Shown piece by piece: positions 1 through 8,865 of a stretch of DNA of 64,000 nucleotides. Each line of letters opens with the position of its first letter. The first letter of the stretch is position 1. A model generated the notes under the pieces. That model had not been told where the DNA came from. It worked only from the letters and a program-made list of their open reading frames with translations, and searched no databases. This DNA comes from Chitinispirillales bacterium ANBcel5 (lineage in GTDB: Bacteria > Fibrobacterota > Chitinivibrionia > Chitinivibrionales > Chitinispirillaceae), in the NCBI GenBank assembly GCA_029688955.1, contig JARUKZ010000012.1, positions 58,026-122,025 of the forward strand. Direction: 5' to 3'. Both the position numbers and the translations under genes were made by a program.

Positions 1-516
1 TCAAGTTTTAGTAAAAAAATAATGGAACTACCTGTTATACTAAAAGGGCTGGTAAACAATGCATCCCTCTTCACCAGCGGTGACCTTTCAAATCCTGATC
101 ATTTAAAAGAGCTGCTTGAAATAAACGTTATGGCACCTGTTCGGCTCGTTGCCTCCCTGGCCCCGCTTATAAAAAAGGGTTGGGTAATCAATATTACCGA
201 TGCATATATCGATAGTTTTAACAGAAAGTTTCAGAACTACCGCATATCTAAAAAAATATTAACCGATATAACCAAACAGATGGCCTCCTTATATGCACCA
301 GAAATTAGAGTAAATGCAATTGCCCCAGGGGCTATACTCCCTGCTGAATCCGGCCAGGAGACCAGGAAGCAATTTGATGGGCTTAAAACAAAAATCCCCC
401 TGAAGGAAACCGGGAACCTAAAAACAATTGGCCAGACATTTCGCTTTTTGGTAGAAAATGATTACATCTGTGGGGAAGTAATCAGAGTCGATGGTGGCTT
501 GCATCTTAGTTGCTGA
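1..516 (+). CDS. SDR-family oxidoreductase, 5'-truncated by window edge (pteridine reductase-like)
   Basis: The frame is open from base 1, so the N-terminal Rossmann nucleotide-binding part (TGxxxGIG) lies outside the window. What remains shows classical short-chain dehydrogenase landmarks: LVNNAS (the NNAG-type motif), a YxxxK-like pair in NYRISKK, the VNAIAPG segment and the C-terminal GEVIRVDGG. The pattern resembles the FolM/pteridine reductase branch (dihydromonapterin or dihydropteridine reduction with NADPH), but many SDRs share it, so the substrate is inference. The gene ends convergently with the downstream phosphatase gene, overlapping it by 11 bases. Confidence 0.8.
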   Translation, partial: SSFSKKIMELPVILKGLVNNASLFTSGDLSNPDHLKELLEINVMAPVRLVASLAPLIKKGWVINITDAYIDSFNRKFQNYRISKKILTDITKQMASLYAPEIRVNAIAPGAILPAESGQETRKQFDGLKTKIPLKETGNLKTIGQTFRFLVENDYICGEVIRVDGGLHLSC

Positions 517-997
517 CTTTATAAGGAGCAACGGATTCCAGTATTAATGGATAAACTCTGTCTATATGCTTAGCGATTGTATCAAATGATTTTTGATACG
601 CCTTTAGAGAACCCCCGATAGGATCTTTTATGTTTCCCTTTTTACTCTCTTTTCCCGGCCAGGAACCAAGAAGGAATGTATTATCCAGCACTCTTGGGAA
701 GAAAAGTTTAATGAACTCTTTATGAACAAACTCCATGGTAAAAATAAGATCAGCACTTAAAAGCTCCTCCGGAACCAATTGTCTTGAAGTGTGTTGGGAG
801 ATATCTATTCCCTTTTTAGAGCACACAGTGACTGCATTTTCTGAAGCGGGCTTACTATCCAGACCATGAGTACCCATAGAGCTAACAGTACAGTCAGTGA
901 CCTTGGATTCGCTTAGCTTCTTTCTCAGTATGCCCTCAGCCATGGGGCTTCTGCATATGTTACCAGTGCATATGAAAACTATCTGGTTTTTCGACAT
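506..997 (-). CDS. Low-molecular-weight protein tyrosine phosphatase / arsenate reductase-like
   Basis: A 163-residue cytoplasmic protein. The N-terminus carries the CX5R phosphate-binding loop of the LMW-PTP family (CTGNICRS, residues about 10-17), followed by the typical PMAE continuation. A DP motif near residue 125 (KDPIGG) is at the place of the general-acid aspartate. Length is typical for the family. Members dephosphorylate phosphotyrosine or phosphoarginine on proteins, and some are linked to exopolysaccharide export kinases; no such kinase is adjacent here. Related arsenate reductases share the fold, so the physiological substrate is open. Confidence 0.88.
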   Translation of the reverse strand: MSKNQIVFICTGNICRSPMAEGILRKKLSESKVTDCTVSSMGTHGLDSKPASENAVTVCSKKGIDISQHTSRQLVPEELLSADLIFTMEFVHKEFIKLFFPRVLDNTFLLGSWPGKESKKGNIKDPIGGSLKAYQKSFDTIAKHIDRVYPLILESVAPYKVSN

Positions 998-1088
998 TTA
1001 TATCCTTTGGTTTAAAAGTGCTGCGGCCAGAGATATTTTTATAGAGGAAAAATAGTATTTTAAACTGAAAAATACAGGAGATTCAAAC

Positions 1089-1418
1089 ATGTCTTTAACT
1101 AGTGAAGAAAAAGGAATCATAGAAGAAGCACTTTCGGTGTATGTGCAGATTGTTTCACGTCAGGTACCCCCTCAACAGGTGCAGCAGCTTGCAGCAGTGG
1201 CGCAGGGTATAGTCAAGAAACTGGATCAGGTAGGGTCAGGCGCACAGAAAGGTGCCAACAAACCAGCCGGAATCAGTGATGAATGGTTCAAAAATGTATG
1301 CTCCTCGTGTGAGAAACTGGAAGCATCCGGATGCAGTGATAAGGTAACAGAGAAGTTTCCGGGTAAATGTGACCCGATTCTTCATTACGAACGCGATAAA
1401 GTGCTGGGTAAAAGGTAA
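1089..1418 (+). CDS. Conserved small protein with four-cysteine C-terminal half, function unknown
   Basis: A 109-residue protein that I do not recognise. The first 50 residues look helical (VQIVSRQVPPQQVQQLAAVAQGIVKKLDQ). The second half has four cysteines in the arrangement CSSC-x8-C-x11-C with charged spacers, which could bind a metal or Fe-S centre. The ATG is preceded by an AGGAG-like site (acaggagattcaaac). The coding frame ends exactly where a strong hairpin begins, and the gene is convergent with tyrS. Confidence 0.6.
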   Translation: MSLTSEEKGIIEEALSVYVQIVSRQVPPQQVQQLAAVAQGIVKKLDQVGSGAQKGANKPAGISDEWFKNVCSSCEKLEASGCSDKVTEKFPGKCDPILHYERDKVLGKR

Positions 1419-1445
1419 GCTGCATGAGAATCATGCAGCTTTTAT
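1417..1445. terminator. Bidirectional terminator between the small Cys protein gene and tyrS
   Basis: An 11-bp perfect stem AAGCTGCATGA / TCATGCAGCTT (1417-1427 and 1431-1441) encloses a 3-nt loop and is followed by TTTATG on the plus strand. The hairpin overlaps the last bases of the plus-strand stop codon and contains the tyrS stop codon (1431-1433), so one structure likely ends both convergent transcripts. Confidence 0.75.
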
Positions 1446-2711
1446 GATATAGAAGCTCTTTTTTCCCTTCTGGAACAGGATATACTTATCGCTTATAAGC
1501 CTTGAAGTATCAACCTTTAAGTTAGAGTCGGTTATTTTTTCCTTATTCATTTGAACCCCACCCTGTGCGATAAGCCTTCGGGCCTCACCCTTCGAAGAGA
1601 ACATTGAGCTCTTTTCTGCCAAAAGTTCCAGAAGCGCCACTCCGTTACTCAAAGCATCTCTTGAAACCTGGGCCTGAGGCACCCCTTCGAAGATCGATAA
1701 GAAATCCTGCTCTGAAAGCTTAAGAAGCGCTTCTGAGGTTCCTTTGCCAAAAAGGATCTGAGAGGCTTCAACTGCCATTCTGTAATCACTTTCTGAGTGC
1801 ACTCTGATAGTCACATCCTCAGCCAACGCCTTTTGCATAATTCTTTCGTGTGGTGCCTCACTGTGTCTTTGCTCAAGGTCCTCAATCTGCTCTTTTGATA
1901 GAAGTGTGAAGATTCTCAAAAGCTTTGGCGCATCCTCATCGGTGCAATTCATCCAATACTGGAAAAATTTATAGGGTGAAGTCATCTGCGGATCAAGCCA
2001 AACACTCTCGCCACCTTCAGACTTACCAAACTTTTTACCATCGGATCTGGTGAGCAGAGGACAGGTTAAAGCAAAACTCTCCCCTCCCCCTTTTCGTCGT
2101 ACAAGCTCGGTCCCGGAAGTGATATTACCCCACTGATCCGATCCTCCCATCTGAATGGAGCAGTTTTTATTCTTATAAAGCCAGTAAAAATCGTATGCCT
2201 GAAGCAATTGGTAGCTAAACTCTGTAAAAGAAATCCCCTGATCGTAACGACTTTTCACCGAGTCTTTAGACATCATGTAATTAACGCTAAGGTGTTTGCC
2301 TACATCCCGCAGAAAATCCAGAAAGGTGATGTCTTTCAACCAATCATAATTGTTGACTATCTCCGCATTGTTTGAATCCTGGGAGAAATCGAGGAATTTT
2401 TCGAGCTGTTTTTTTATTCTCCCCTGATTATCAGCAATCTCTTCGAGGGTGAGCAGGTTTCTTTCCTGACTTTTTCCCGATGGATCCCCGATCATTCCTG
2501 TTGCTCCGCCCACTAACGCAAGCGGTTTATGGCCACAGCGCTGAAAATGCATCAAAAGCATTATTGGTATCAGATGCCCAATGTGAAGCGATTTGCCGGT
2601 AGGATCAAACCCTGCATATCCCACACACATCCCCTCAAGAAGCTTTTCCTCTGCACCGGGAGTGATGTCATGAATCATCCCTCTCCACCTAAGCTCTTCT
2701 ATGAAATTCAT
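1431..2711 (-). CDS. tyrS: Tyrosyl-tRNA synthetase
   Basis: Class I aminoacyl-tRNA synthetase that charges tRNA-Tyr. The HIGH motif appears as HIGHL near residue 45, the KMSKS loop as KFGKS near residue 222, and the C-terminal roughly 65 residues form an S4-like RNA-binding domain ([14 protein letters not shown]). An upstream in-frame TTG at 2735 is possible, but the ATG at 2711 (MNFIEEL) has a good AAAGGG site 8 bases upstream and matches where TyrS proteins normally begin. This gives about 426 residues, normal for the family. Transcribed alone and convergent with its downstream neighbour. Confidence 0.96.
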   Translation of the reverse strand: MNFIEELRWRGMIHDITPGAEEKLLEGMCVGYAGFDPTGKSLHIGHLIPIMLLMHFQRCGHKPLALVGGATGMIGDPSGKSQERNLLTLEEIADNQGRIKKQLEKFLDFSQDSNNAEIVNNYDWLKDITFLDFLRDVGKHLSVNYMMSKDSVKSRYDQGISFTEFSYQLLQAYDFYWLYKNKNCSIQMGGSDQWGNITSGTELVRRKGGGESFALTCPLLTRSDGKKFGKSEGGESVWLDPQMTSPYKFFQYWMNCTDEDAPKLLRIFTLLSKEQIEDLEQRHSEAPHERIMQKALAEDVTIRVHSESDYRMAVEASQILFGKGTSEALLKLSEQDFLSIFEGVPQAQVSRDALSNGVALLELLAEKSSMFSSKGEARRLIAQGGVQMNKEKITDSNLKVDTSRLISDKYILFQKGKKSFYIIKAA

Positions 2712-2933
2712 ATCATACACCCTTTCCACTCTCAAATTCTAAACACAAAGAGATGGAAAATAATAAAAAGAGAACCCGATTTTTAGATTATTATTTCCAT
2801 GCATAACCAAGTACACCTTTTTTTGAGCTCAAACTGATACGAATACAATAAAAGTACTGTTACCTATTTGGCACTTATAATTAATTTTATACTACTAATC
2901 GGTTTTAATTTTTTAACTTTAAAGGGGTAGTGT

Positions 2934-3950
2934 CTGGAATTCCTGCACCCAATCATTGAAACCAACATACTGCTAGCCTGGTTAGTTCTAATCGTCGCTT
3001 TCATTATACTTGCAAAGTGCGCCGATCTATTTGTAGAAAGTGCGGTAGTTATAGCAGATCGGTTTAAAATTCCAAAACTGGTGATTGGAATTGTACTTGT
3101 CTCTCTTGCCACTACCACCCCGGAGATGACAGTTTCTTTGATCTCTGCTTTTAGAGGCAAACCTGAAATGGCCCTTGGTAATGCTATCGGCTCGGTAATT
3201 TGTGACGATGGTATTGCGTTGGCACTTGCAGGTATCGTCTCCGTCGGAGTTATTACGATTCAACCTCGTGTGCTAAAAATATCTGCCACCTTTTTAATAC
3301 TGCTTCAGCTTGTAACGTTTTTCTTCGTAATTGGGAACAATACTTTAAACCGGTGGCAGGGAGGCGTACTGGTAAGTATCCTCGCTGTATACATAGCGGT
3401 ACTGTACCATCAACATAAAAGAGGTAAACTGCATTCGGAAATGGAGCTGATGGAATTAGACAGGGAGATTGAAAAAGAGAAGAAAAAGAGTTTAAAGATC
3501 CTAAGTTTTGTATTTTTGATTGGTCTTGGTGGAATTATAATTTCAAGCGAACTGATCGTTACCTCGGCTGTGCACATCGCCGGCTGGATGGCAATCCCCC
3601 AGTCTGTGGTAGCACTTACCATTATTGCACTTGGTACCTCTTTACCCGAAATTGCAACCAGTGTAATAGCAGCACGTAAAGGGGAAGGTCAAATAGCAGT
3701 GGGTAATATACTGGGAGCTGATATTCTTAATATTAGTTGGGTGGCAGGAGTGTCTGCTATAGCAAATCCGCTCGTTTTAGAGCGCCGGGAGATTTTATTT
3801 ATGTTTCCCTCCATGTTTATCATCGTTGGAGCAATGCTTATCATGTTACGTATGGGCTACAGTCTCACCAGAAAAAAAGGGATAGCTCTTCTTAGCCTCT
3901 ATATTCTGTATGTTATCAGTTTTCTTCTTATTTTTCCCAGAAACAATTAA
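2934..3950 (+). CDS. Sodium/calcium exchanger family (CaCA) membrane antiporter, likely CTG start
   Basis: Integral inner-membrane cation antiporter with two inverted repeats of about five helices each. The alpha-repeat signatures are LATTTPEM in the first half and ALGTSLPEI in the second. An acidic loop (about residues 160-180) separates the halves. The first possible GTG in frame (3081) would remove the first helix (LLAWLVLIVAFIILAKCADLFVE), which is clearly homologous to the family N-terminus. The frame is open back to 2931 and contains no ATG, GTG or TTG, but a CTG at 2934 sits 6 bases after AAAGGGG. I therefore take CTG as the start (338 residues). It probably exchanges Ca2+ or Na+ for H+ or Na+. 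Confidence 0.85.
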   Translation: MEFLHPIIETNILLAWLVLIVAFIILAKCADLFVESAVVIADRFKIPKLVIGIVLVSLATTTPEMTVSLISAFRGKPEMALGNAIGSVICDDGIALALAGIVSVGVITIQPRVLKISATFLILLQLVTFFFVIGNNTLNRWQGGVLVSILAVYIAVLYHQHKRGKLHSEMELMELDREIEKEKKKSLKILSFVFLIGLGGIIISSELIVTSAVHIAGWMAIPQSVVALTIIALGTSLPEIATSVIAARKGEGQIAVGNILGADILNISWVAGVSAIANPLVLERREILFMFPSMFIIVGAMLIMLRMGYSLTRKKGIALLSLYILYVISFLLIFPRNN

Positions 3951-3952
3951 TT

Positions 3953-4300
3953 CTACATGGAGATAAAAGCATTTTTCAGATGCTCAACTTCCCCCTTTAC
4001 TACCGCTATAACATCAAATCTGCAGGGTTTATTTACAATTTTATGTTCCATCATATACCTGCGAGCCACCCTGATCAGATTTTTCTGTTTTGAAGGGGTT
4101 ATTGAGAAAAGAGGGTTTCTTGAACCATACCTGGCAGATTTCACCTCCACAAAAACGAACGTGCCATCCATATCCTGTGCGATACAGTCTATCTCACCAG
4201 CCTTGGTTTGAAAATTTCGGGAGACAATAGTATACCCCTTCCCCAGAAGGTATTCAACGGCGCGATTCTCACCGATTCGACCCTTTTCACGAGTGTTCAT
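3953..4300 (-). CDS. yraN: UPF0102 (YraN) family endonuclease-fold protein
   Basis: A 115-residue protein with the full YraN pattern: N-terminal GRIGENRAVEYLLGKGY, then the PD-(D/E)XK-like core GEIDCIAQD and FVEVKSARYG, and the C-terminal CRFDVIAV. These give the nuclease-like D...ExK triad. The family is widespread and often sits near ribosome or 16S processing genes; its biochemical role is not settled. It is convergent with the exchanger gene (2-base gap) and transcribed in the same direction as the kinase gene upstream of it. Confidence 0.9.
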   Translation of the reverse strand: MNTREKGRIGENRAVEYLLGKGYTIVSRNFQTKAGEIDCIAQDMDGTFVFVEVKSARYGSRNPLFSITPSKQKNLIRVARRYMMEHKIVNKPCRFDVIAVVKGEVEHLKNAFISM

Positions 4301-4339
4301 AAGCGCCCTGCCTTCACTGTTGGCTATTGGGTGTAATCA

Positions 4340-5428
4340 CTAATGATTAAGAATGTGTAAAAGAAAAGCAACGCCTAATCCTGCAAGCATAAGCCAGGTA
4401 AGCCATTGGGTTTTGGCCATGTCAAGCCAATATCTTTTATCAAATAACCAATTTTTTTTATAAGGATTGTAACCACGTCTGTCTCCGCTGCGACGATCGG
4501 TTATACGCTGATCGGTATAAGTTTTGGCCCCCTTATCCTTTGCACCTATTGAAGGAATCCGAAACTGAACGGTTGTATGTTCTACCCTTTCGCTTATATC
4601 AACCGAGTCCAGATGGTTTAGCATCTCCTCAATTGAATCGTAGCGGTCCCGTTTATCTTTTTTCAACGCCTTAAGGATGATCAGCTCCAAACGCTTGGGG
4701 GTATCTTTTCTTTTAAGTGATGGTGGAACAGGTAATTCATGTACCTGCTTATATGCCACCGCCATGGAGTTATTTGCAGTAAAAGGAGGACGGCGGGTTA
4801 AAAGCTCATAAATCACTACACCAAGAGAGTAGATGTCGGTTTTCATGTCCAGCTTTTTTCCCTGAGCCTGTTCGGGAGACATGTACTCAGGTGTCCCTAC
4901 TGCAGAGCCGGTCATGGTGATACCAGTACCGGTAAAAATTTTGGCTATACCAAAATCAGTTATTCTGACAATACCTTTTTTGTCAAGCAGGATATTCTGT
5001 GGTTTTATATCCCTGTGAATAATATTGTTATTATGCGCATAACGCAACCCCCGGCATATCTGTTTTGCAAGATCAACAATTTCCTGTATAGAAAGGGATC
5101 GCCTTTCGGCTATGTAACTTTCCAAATTTTTACCATCAACATATTGCATGGCAAAAAAACTGTAACCATCATCCTCACCATACTCAAAAATGCTGACTAT
5201 ATTTTGGTGCTGCAGAAGCGAGATGGCCTTTGCTTCAATCTCAAACCGTTTGGCAAATTCGGTATCCCTTGAAAATTGAGGGGGAAGAACCTTTAGCGCT
5301 ACGGTTCTTTTTAGTGGCTCCTGGAGTGCTTTGTAGATATCACCCATTCCGCCACCACCAATTTTACTTAAAATTTTATAGTTTCCTATACTGTCAGGGA
5401 TAATCTCGGTTGTTTTATTTCTAATCAT
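4340..5428 (-). CDS. Membrane-anchored Ser/Thr protein kinase (Hanks type)
   Basis: A 362-residue bacterial eukaryotic-like kinase. Visible elements are the glycine loop GGGGMG (24-29), ATP-binding Lys46 in VALKVL, catalytic HRDIKPQN (138-145), DFG (158-160), the activation-segment GTPEYMSPEQ and a DIYSLGVVIYEL helix. A linker of about 75 residues with an RRSGDRRG stretch follows, then one transmembrane helix at the C-terminus (about 340-360), which keeps the catalytic domain in the cytoplasm. There is no extracellular sensor. It lies 26 bases downstream of the FHA-FHA-ABC gene on the same strand, so kinase and phospho-peptide-binding transporter are likely co-transcribed partners. Confidence 0.93.
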   Translation of the reverse strand: MIRNKTTEIIPDSIGNYKILSKIGGGGMGDIYKALQEPLKRTVALKVLPPQFSRDTEFAKRFEIEAKAISLLQHQNIVSIFEYGEDDGYSFFAMQYVDGKNLESYIAERRSLSIQEIVDLAKQICRGLRYAHNNNIIHRDIKPQNILLDKKGIVRITDFGIAKIFTGTGITMTGSAVGTPEYMSPEQAQGKKLDMKTDIYSLGVVIYELLTRRPPFTANNSMAVAYKQVHELPVPPSLKRKDTPKRLELIILKALKKDKRDRYDSIEEMLNHLDSVDISERVEHTTVQFRIPSIGAKDKGAKTYTDQRITDRRSGDRRGYNPYKKNWLFDKRYWLDMAKTQWLTWLMLAGLGVAFLLHILNH

Positions 5429-5454
5429 TTAAAACACTCTTATGGTTAATTTAT

Positions 5455-7635
5455 TCAGACAGTTCTTGCACTGCTTCTGCCGGTAAGAGCCACAATCATT
5501 AAAATAATTAATCCGGTGGTCAGGTAAAACAACGATGTCCACTCTTTTGCCATCCCCACATTTTGCTCAAAGACGAAACTGTTTAGCATCATACTATAGA
5601 TAGGTTTAAAAAACGTAAGCTCACCAATCCAGCGCCCCGGGCCACTCATGGCATCCACAGGCAGAAGAATACCGGAAAAAACAATTTGGGGGATAAGTAC
5701 CATTGGCATTATACTTAAAGCCCTCCCAACCGTAGTACTAAGCGCACTCACTGTAAGTCCCAGAGTACTGCCGCAAAAAGTTGCAACTGCAAGTAGGAAA
5801 AACAGCAAAAAAGAAACAGGTAAATTCCCAAACAGAATATGAAGTGAAGAAGCAAAGAGCAGTGCCTGAGCTAAAGAGAGAACAAAGCAAGAGCCAAGCC
5901 GGGCCAGAATATAAGACCCAGGCTGCATCCCAGCACTTCTCTCTCTTCTTAGAATCCACCACTCACGCGCAATTTCCCTGACCGAATTAAGCGCCCCAAG
6001 CCAAAGAGCCGAAATGGTAAGTGCACAATAAAAATTAGCAGGAAAAAGTGCTGCATCGGCTCTAAAAACAAGTGCCAGGAAAAATGCCATCAGTGGGGCC
6101 TGCAAAAAAAGCAGTAGAAGATTGAGCTTATTTCTTACAGTGACCTTTAAATATCTCGATAAGAGTATCACCAACTGAGACAGAACTCTCTTGATGAAAA
6201 ATCGGTTTTGAAGCGGGAGCAAGAAAAGTGATATTTTCTCTTTTAAGGGCAAGCAACGGTGTGTTTCTTTATCAATCAACAATTCACTGGGCGGAAAGGG
6301 AAGTGAGTTTGGCCCCGAAGTTTCCTCATACACTTCCGCTAAAGAGGATACCCCAAAGTGGCTGCAAATACTTTCTGGTTGTCCGTTATAAAGAACCTTG
6401 CCCTCGTGAAGGAAAATAATTCGGTCACAAAGCTCTATTTGCTCAAGGGAGTGGGTAATAAGCAGTAACGTGTGTCCCTTATCAGAGATTCTGCGAAACA
6501 GTTTCATAAAACGTCTGACCAGACCAGGATCGAGTCCGTCAAGTGGTTCATCAAGAATGACCAGTCCCGGTGAAGCAAGCAGCTCAATTCCCAGGTGTAC
6601 CCGCTTTCTCTCACCACCCGAAAGCTCCCTCACCCTACGCTCACATAATGCCCCAAGCTCAAGCAGTTCAACGATCTGCTTAACCCTGACCACACGCTCA
6701 GCTTTTGTGCTGTCTGAAGAAAGCCGTAGAACAGACTGCTCAACAAAGGTTTCCCAAACTGTCAGTTCCGGGCGAAGCAGATCACTTTGAGATACATAGC
6801 CAATATCTCTGCGCGACACATTTGCAAGCTTTTCAGCCAGCAGCCCGTTGATGCAAACAGAACCGGATTGGGGAACTATCTCCCCGGTTAAAACCCTGCT
6901 CAAAATACTTTTCCCTGATCCCGATGAACCAAGAAGCGAAACAAAAGCCCCGGGTTCCACTGAAATACTCACGTTTCTTAAAAACACCCGTTTTTTCAAG
7001 GCGACATTCACATTGGAAGCTTCAATGCACGCCCCTCTCTTCGCATCACTACTATGGAGAAAACCACCCTGCACATAAAACCTAAATGGGCCTATGTGTA
7101 TAACATCTCCCTCGAAAACCTCAGCACGTCTGATCGCTTTACCGTTTACATAGGTTCCGTTGGTGCTTCCATTGTCGATTAGTTCATAGCCATCGGGACC
7201 TGATCTGAACCGCGCGTGCACTCTGGAAACCAGGGGATGAGAAAGCGAGATCTCATTTTGCTCCGAGCGACCTATGCTGATCTCTCTTTTGTCCTCAATG
7301 GTGACTGTGCGCGCGGGGGAAAGTAAAGTGAAGGCAAGCTGTTTATTTTCTATTGTGATGGCAAACTGAAGCACACCAAATGAAAGTATTGAGCCGTTTT
7401 TGAGAATCGCCTTCTGAAACGAACGGCCATCCACATAGATACCATATTTGCTGCCGGTATCAAATATTTCTGGTTTTGAGCTGTCGCAGCGGACCAGTGC
7501 ATGCTTTCTGGACACCCCTACCCCGGCAAGCCGCATAGCACAGGAAGGGTCTTTGCCTATGGTGCGCTCACGACCATCCAGTGGAAAATAGTAAACACTC
7601 TCTGCATCATAGTCCAGATCAAAAGTGTCATTCAT
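5455..7635 (-). CDS. Tandem FHA domains fused to ABCG-type ABC transporter (ATPase plus permease)
   Basis: A 726-residue fusion. Two forkhead-associated domains come first: FHA1 about 20-95 (GKDPSCAMRL, SRKHA) and FHA2 about 115-190 (GRSEQNEISL, SRVHARF, STNGTYVNGK). The ATPase domain follows with Walker A GSSGSGKS, signature LSGGERKRV and Walker B LVILDEP. The C-terminal permease has about six helices (505-720) of the ABC-2/White type. FHA domains bind phosphothreonine, so the adjacent Ser/Thr kinase probably controls assembly or activity. Substrate unknown. The start codon overlaps the end of gmk by 8 bases. Confidence 0.93.
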   Translation of the reverse strand: MNDTFDLDYDAESVYYFPLDGRERTIGKDPSCAMRLAGVGVSRKHALVRCDSSKPEIFDTGSKYGIYVDGRSFQKAILKNGSILSFGVLQFAITIENKQLAFTLLSPARTVTIEDKREISIGRSEQNEISLSHPLVSRVHARFRSGPDGYELIDNGSTNGTYVNGKAIRRAEVFEGDVIHIGPFRFYVQGGFLHSSDAKRGACIEASNVNVALKKRVFLRNVSISVEPGAFVSLLGSSGSGKSILSRVLTGEIVPQSGSVCINGLLAEKLANVSRRDIGYVSQSDLLRPELTVWETFVEQSVLRLSSDSTKAERVVRVKQIVELLELGALCERRVRELSGGERKRVHLGIELLASPGLVILDEPLDGLDPGLVRRFMKLFRRISDKGHTLLLITHSLEQIELCDRIIFLHEGKVLYNGQPESICSHFGVSSLAEVYEETSGPNSLPFPPSELLIDKETHRCLPLKEKISLFLLPLQNRFFIKRVLSQLVILLSRYLKVTVRNKLNLLLLFLQAPLMAFFLALVFRADAALFPANFYCALTISALWLGALNSVREIAREWWILRRERSAGMQPGSYILARLGSCFVLSLAQALLFASSLHILFGNLPVSFLLFFLLAVATFCGSTLGLTVSALSTTVGRALSIMPMVLIPQIVFSGILLPVDAMSGPGRWIGELTFFKPIYSMMLNSFVFEQNVGMAKEWTSLFYLTTGLIILMIVALTGRSSARTV

Positions 7636-8209
7636 TTACTAGTTTTTTTACCAGCTCTACCAGTTCACAGCGGGTTTGTTCAAGATCATCATTAACGATC
7701 TCATACTCATAGCGTCCCTGTTCTCTGGCAAACTGCAGCTCCTTTTTCGCGTTTTGGAGGCGCAGTCGTACCGTGGCCTCATCATCAGTGTTTCTGCCCC
7801 TGAGCCTTCGCTCAAGCTCCTGTGCTGAAGGTGGTACGATAAGTATGCCAACCGCTTCGGGATACACGGCATCAAACTTTTTCTTCCCATAAACATCGAT
7901 ATCCATTATAATGCTGCGGGAAGAGCTGATCACCTCATCGATAAATTTTTTAGGAGTACCGTAGTAGTTGCCATGTACAAGCTCCCACTCCGCGAACTCT
8001 CCCTTTTCGACGCGCTCCTTAAACTCCTGCTGCTGCATGAAAAAGTAGTGCTCCCCGTGACGTTCACCAGGACGTGGTTTTCGGGTTGTAGCGGAGATCG
8101 AATACACAAGACCGGGTACCGTTTTTATCAGATATTTAAGCAACGTAGTCTTACCAGCACCCGATGGTGCAGAAAACACCAATATTTTTCCTCTTTTTTT
8201 ATCACTCAT
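7628..8209 (-). CDS. gmk: Guanylate kinase
   Basis: Phosphorylates GMP to GDP with ATP in the cytoplasm. The 193-residue protein has the P-loop SAPSGAGKTTL at the N-terminus, the GMP-binding TTRKPRPGE and GEHYFF segments, FAEWELVHGNYYGTP, and the DIDVYG motif. Length is standard. It is the upstream gene of a likely transcription unit with the FHA-ABC transporter (ATGA-type overlap), and the small membrane protein gene lies 37 bases upstream. Confidence 0.96.
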   Translation of the reverse strand: MSDKKRGKILVFSAPSGAGKTTLLKYLIKTVPGLVYSISATTRKPRPGERHGEHYFFMQQQEFKERVEKGEFAEWELVHGNYYGTPKKFIDEVISSSRSIIMDIDVYGKKKFDAVYPEAVGILIVPPSAQELERRLRGRNTDDEATVRLRLQNAKKELQFAREQGRYEYEIVNDDLEQTRCELVELVKKLVNE

Positions 8210-8246
8210 ATATCTTCTTCAACTTTAAAATGGTAAAATGTATGTC

Positions 8247-8465
8247 TCAGTCTCTGTCTTCTTTACTCTGAGCCGCTTCCTGCGCACGCTGCTCCATTAC
8301 GGCCTTTATCTCCAATGCCTCCTCTTTAAGATCCCGCTCCATAGTAAGCAGACGTTCAAGCTTGCTAAGGGTGTTTATCATACCGTTCATGGTCTTACTT
8401 ATAACCAAAAACAGAATAAAGAGGAAGAACAAAGTTGTTAGGGCAATAATTATATGAGCAACCAT
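8247..8465 (-). CDS. Small single-pass membrane protein with coiled-coil tail
   Basis: A 72-residue protein that I cannot name. Residues 4-24 form a hydrophobic helix (IIIALTTLFFLFILFLVIS) and the rest is a charged, heptad-like coiled coil (LERLLTMERDLKEEALEIKAV). A GGAG element lies 7 bases before the ATG. It precedes gmk on the same strand by 37 bases and may be its first operon partner. The membrane-anchor plus helix layout suggests a scaffold or assembly role, but this is inference. Confidence 0.6.
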   Translation of the reverse strand: MVAHIIIALTTLFFLFILFLVISKTMNGMINTLSKLERLLTMERDLKEEALEIKAVMEQRAQEAAQSKEDRD

Positions 8466-8865
8466 TCAAAAACTCCAAAATTCAGACAACGTGTCTCCAA
8501 AAATAGTAAAATACATTCTGTTCGCTACCAGGTTCCTTTCTATAGAGCTAAATTATAGTCTTTGAGTTGAAAAAAAAACAGCCGTTTTCGTCTCAATTTG
8601 AATTATCGCCAGGAGTTCTGCCTAAAATTGAGACCCAAGTTCATTTGTCTATACAGTAATATTTTGGTGGCCCAAATATTGAGTATTTAAGGAATGTGGT
8701 ATGAATAGAGAGTGAACAGTAAGGAATACTGCGCTGTTGCACTCCCGCTATAGCCTTTTACCGGCCGGGCCTTTTTTTGGAACTGTTTTTGCACCCTCTT
8801 TTTAATGATCTCCCGCCCTTTGGGTGGGGTTATTGTTCTACAATGGTAAAGAAAGGGGACACTAT
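8466..8865. other. Divergent intergenic region upstream of GAPDH
   Basis: About 400 bases without a convincing gene, between two divergent units, so it must hold both promoters. The GAPDH side contains GGCCGGGCC followed by seven T (about 8762-8778) and a hairpin CCCGCCC-ttt-GGGTGGG (8812-8828) in the presumed leader. The minus-strand 75-codon frame here has no coding signature. No clear promoter could be fixed by eye. Confidence 0.5.
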
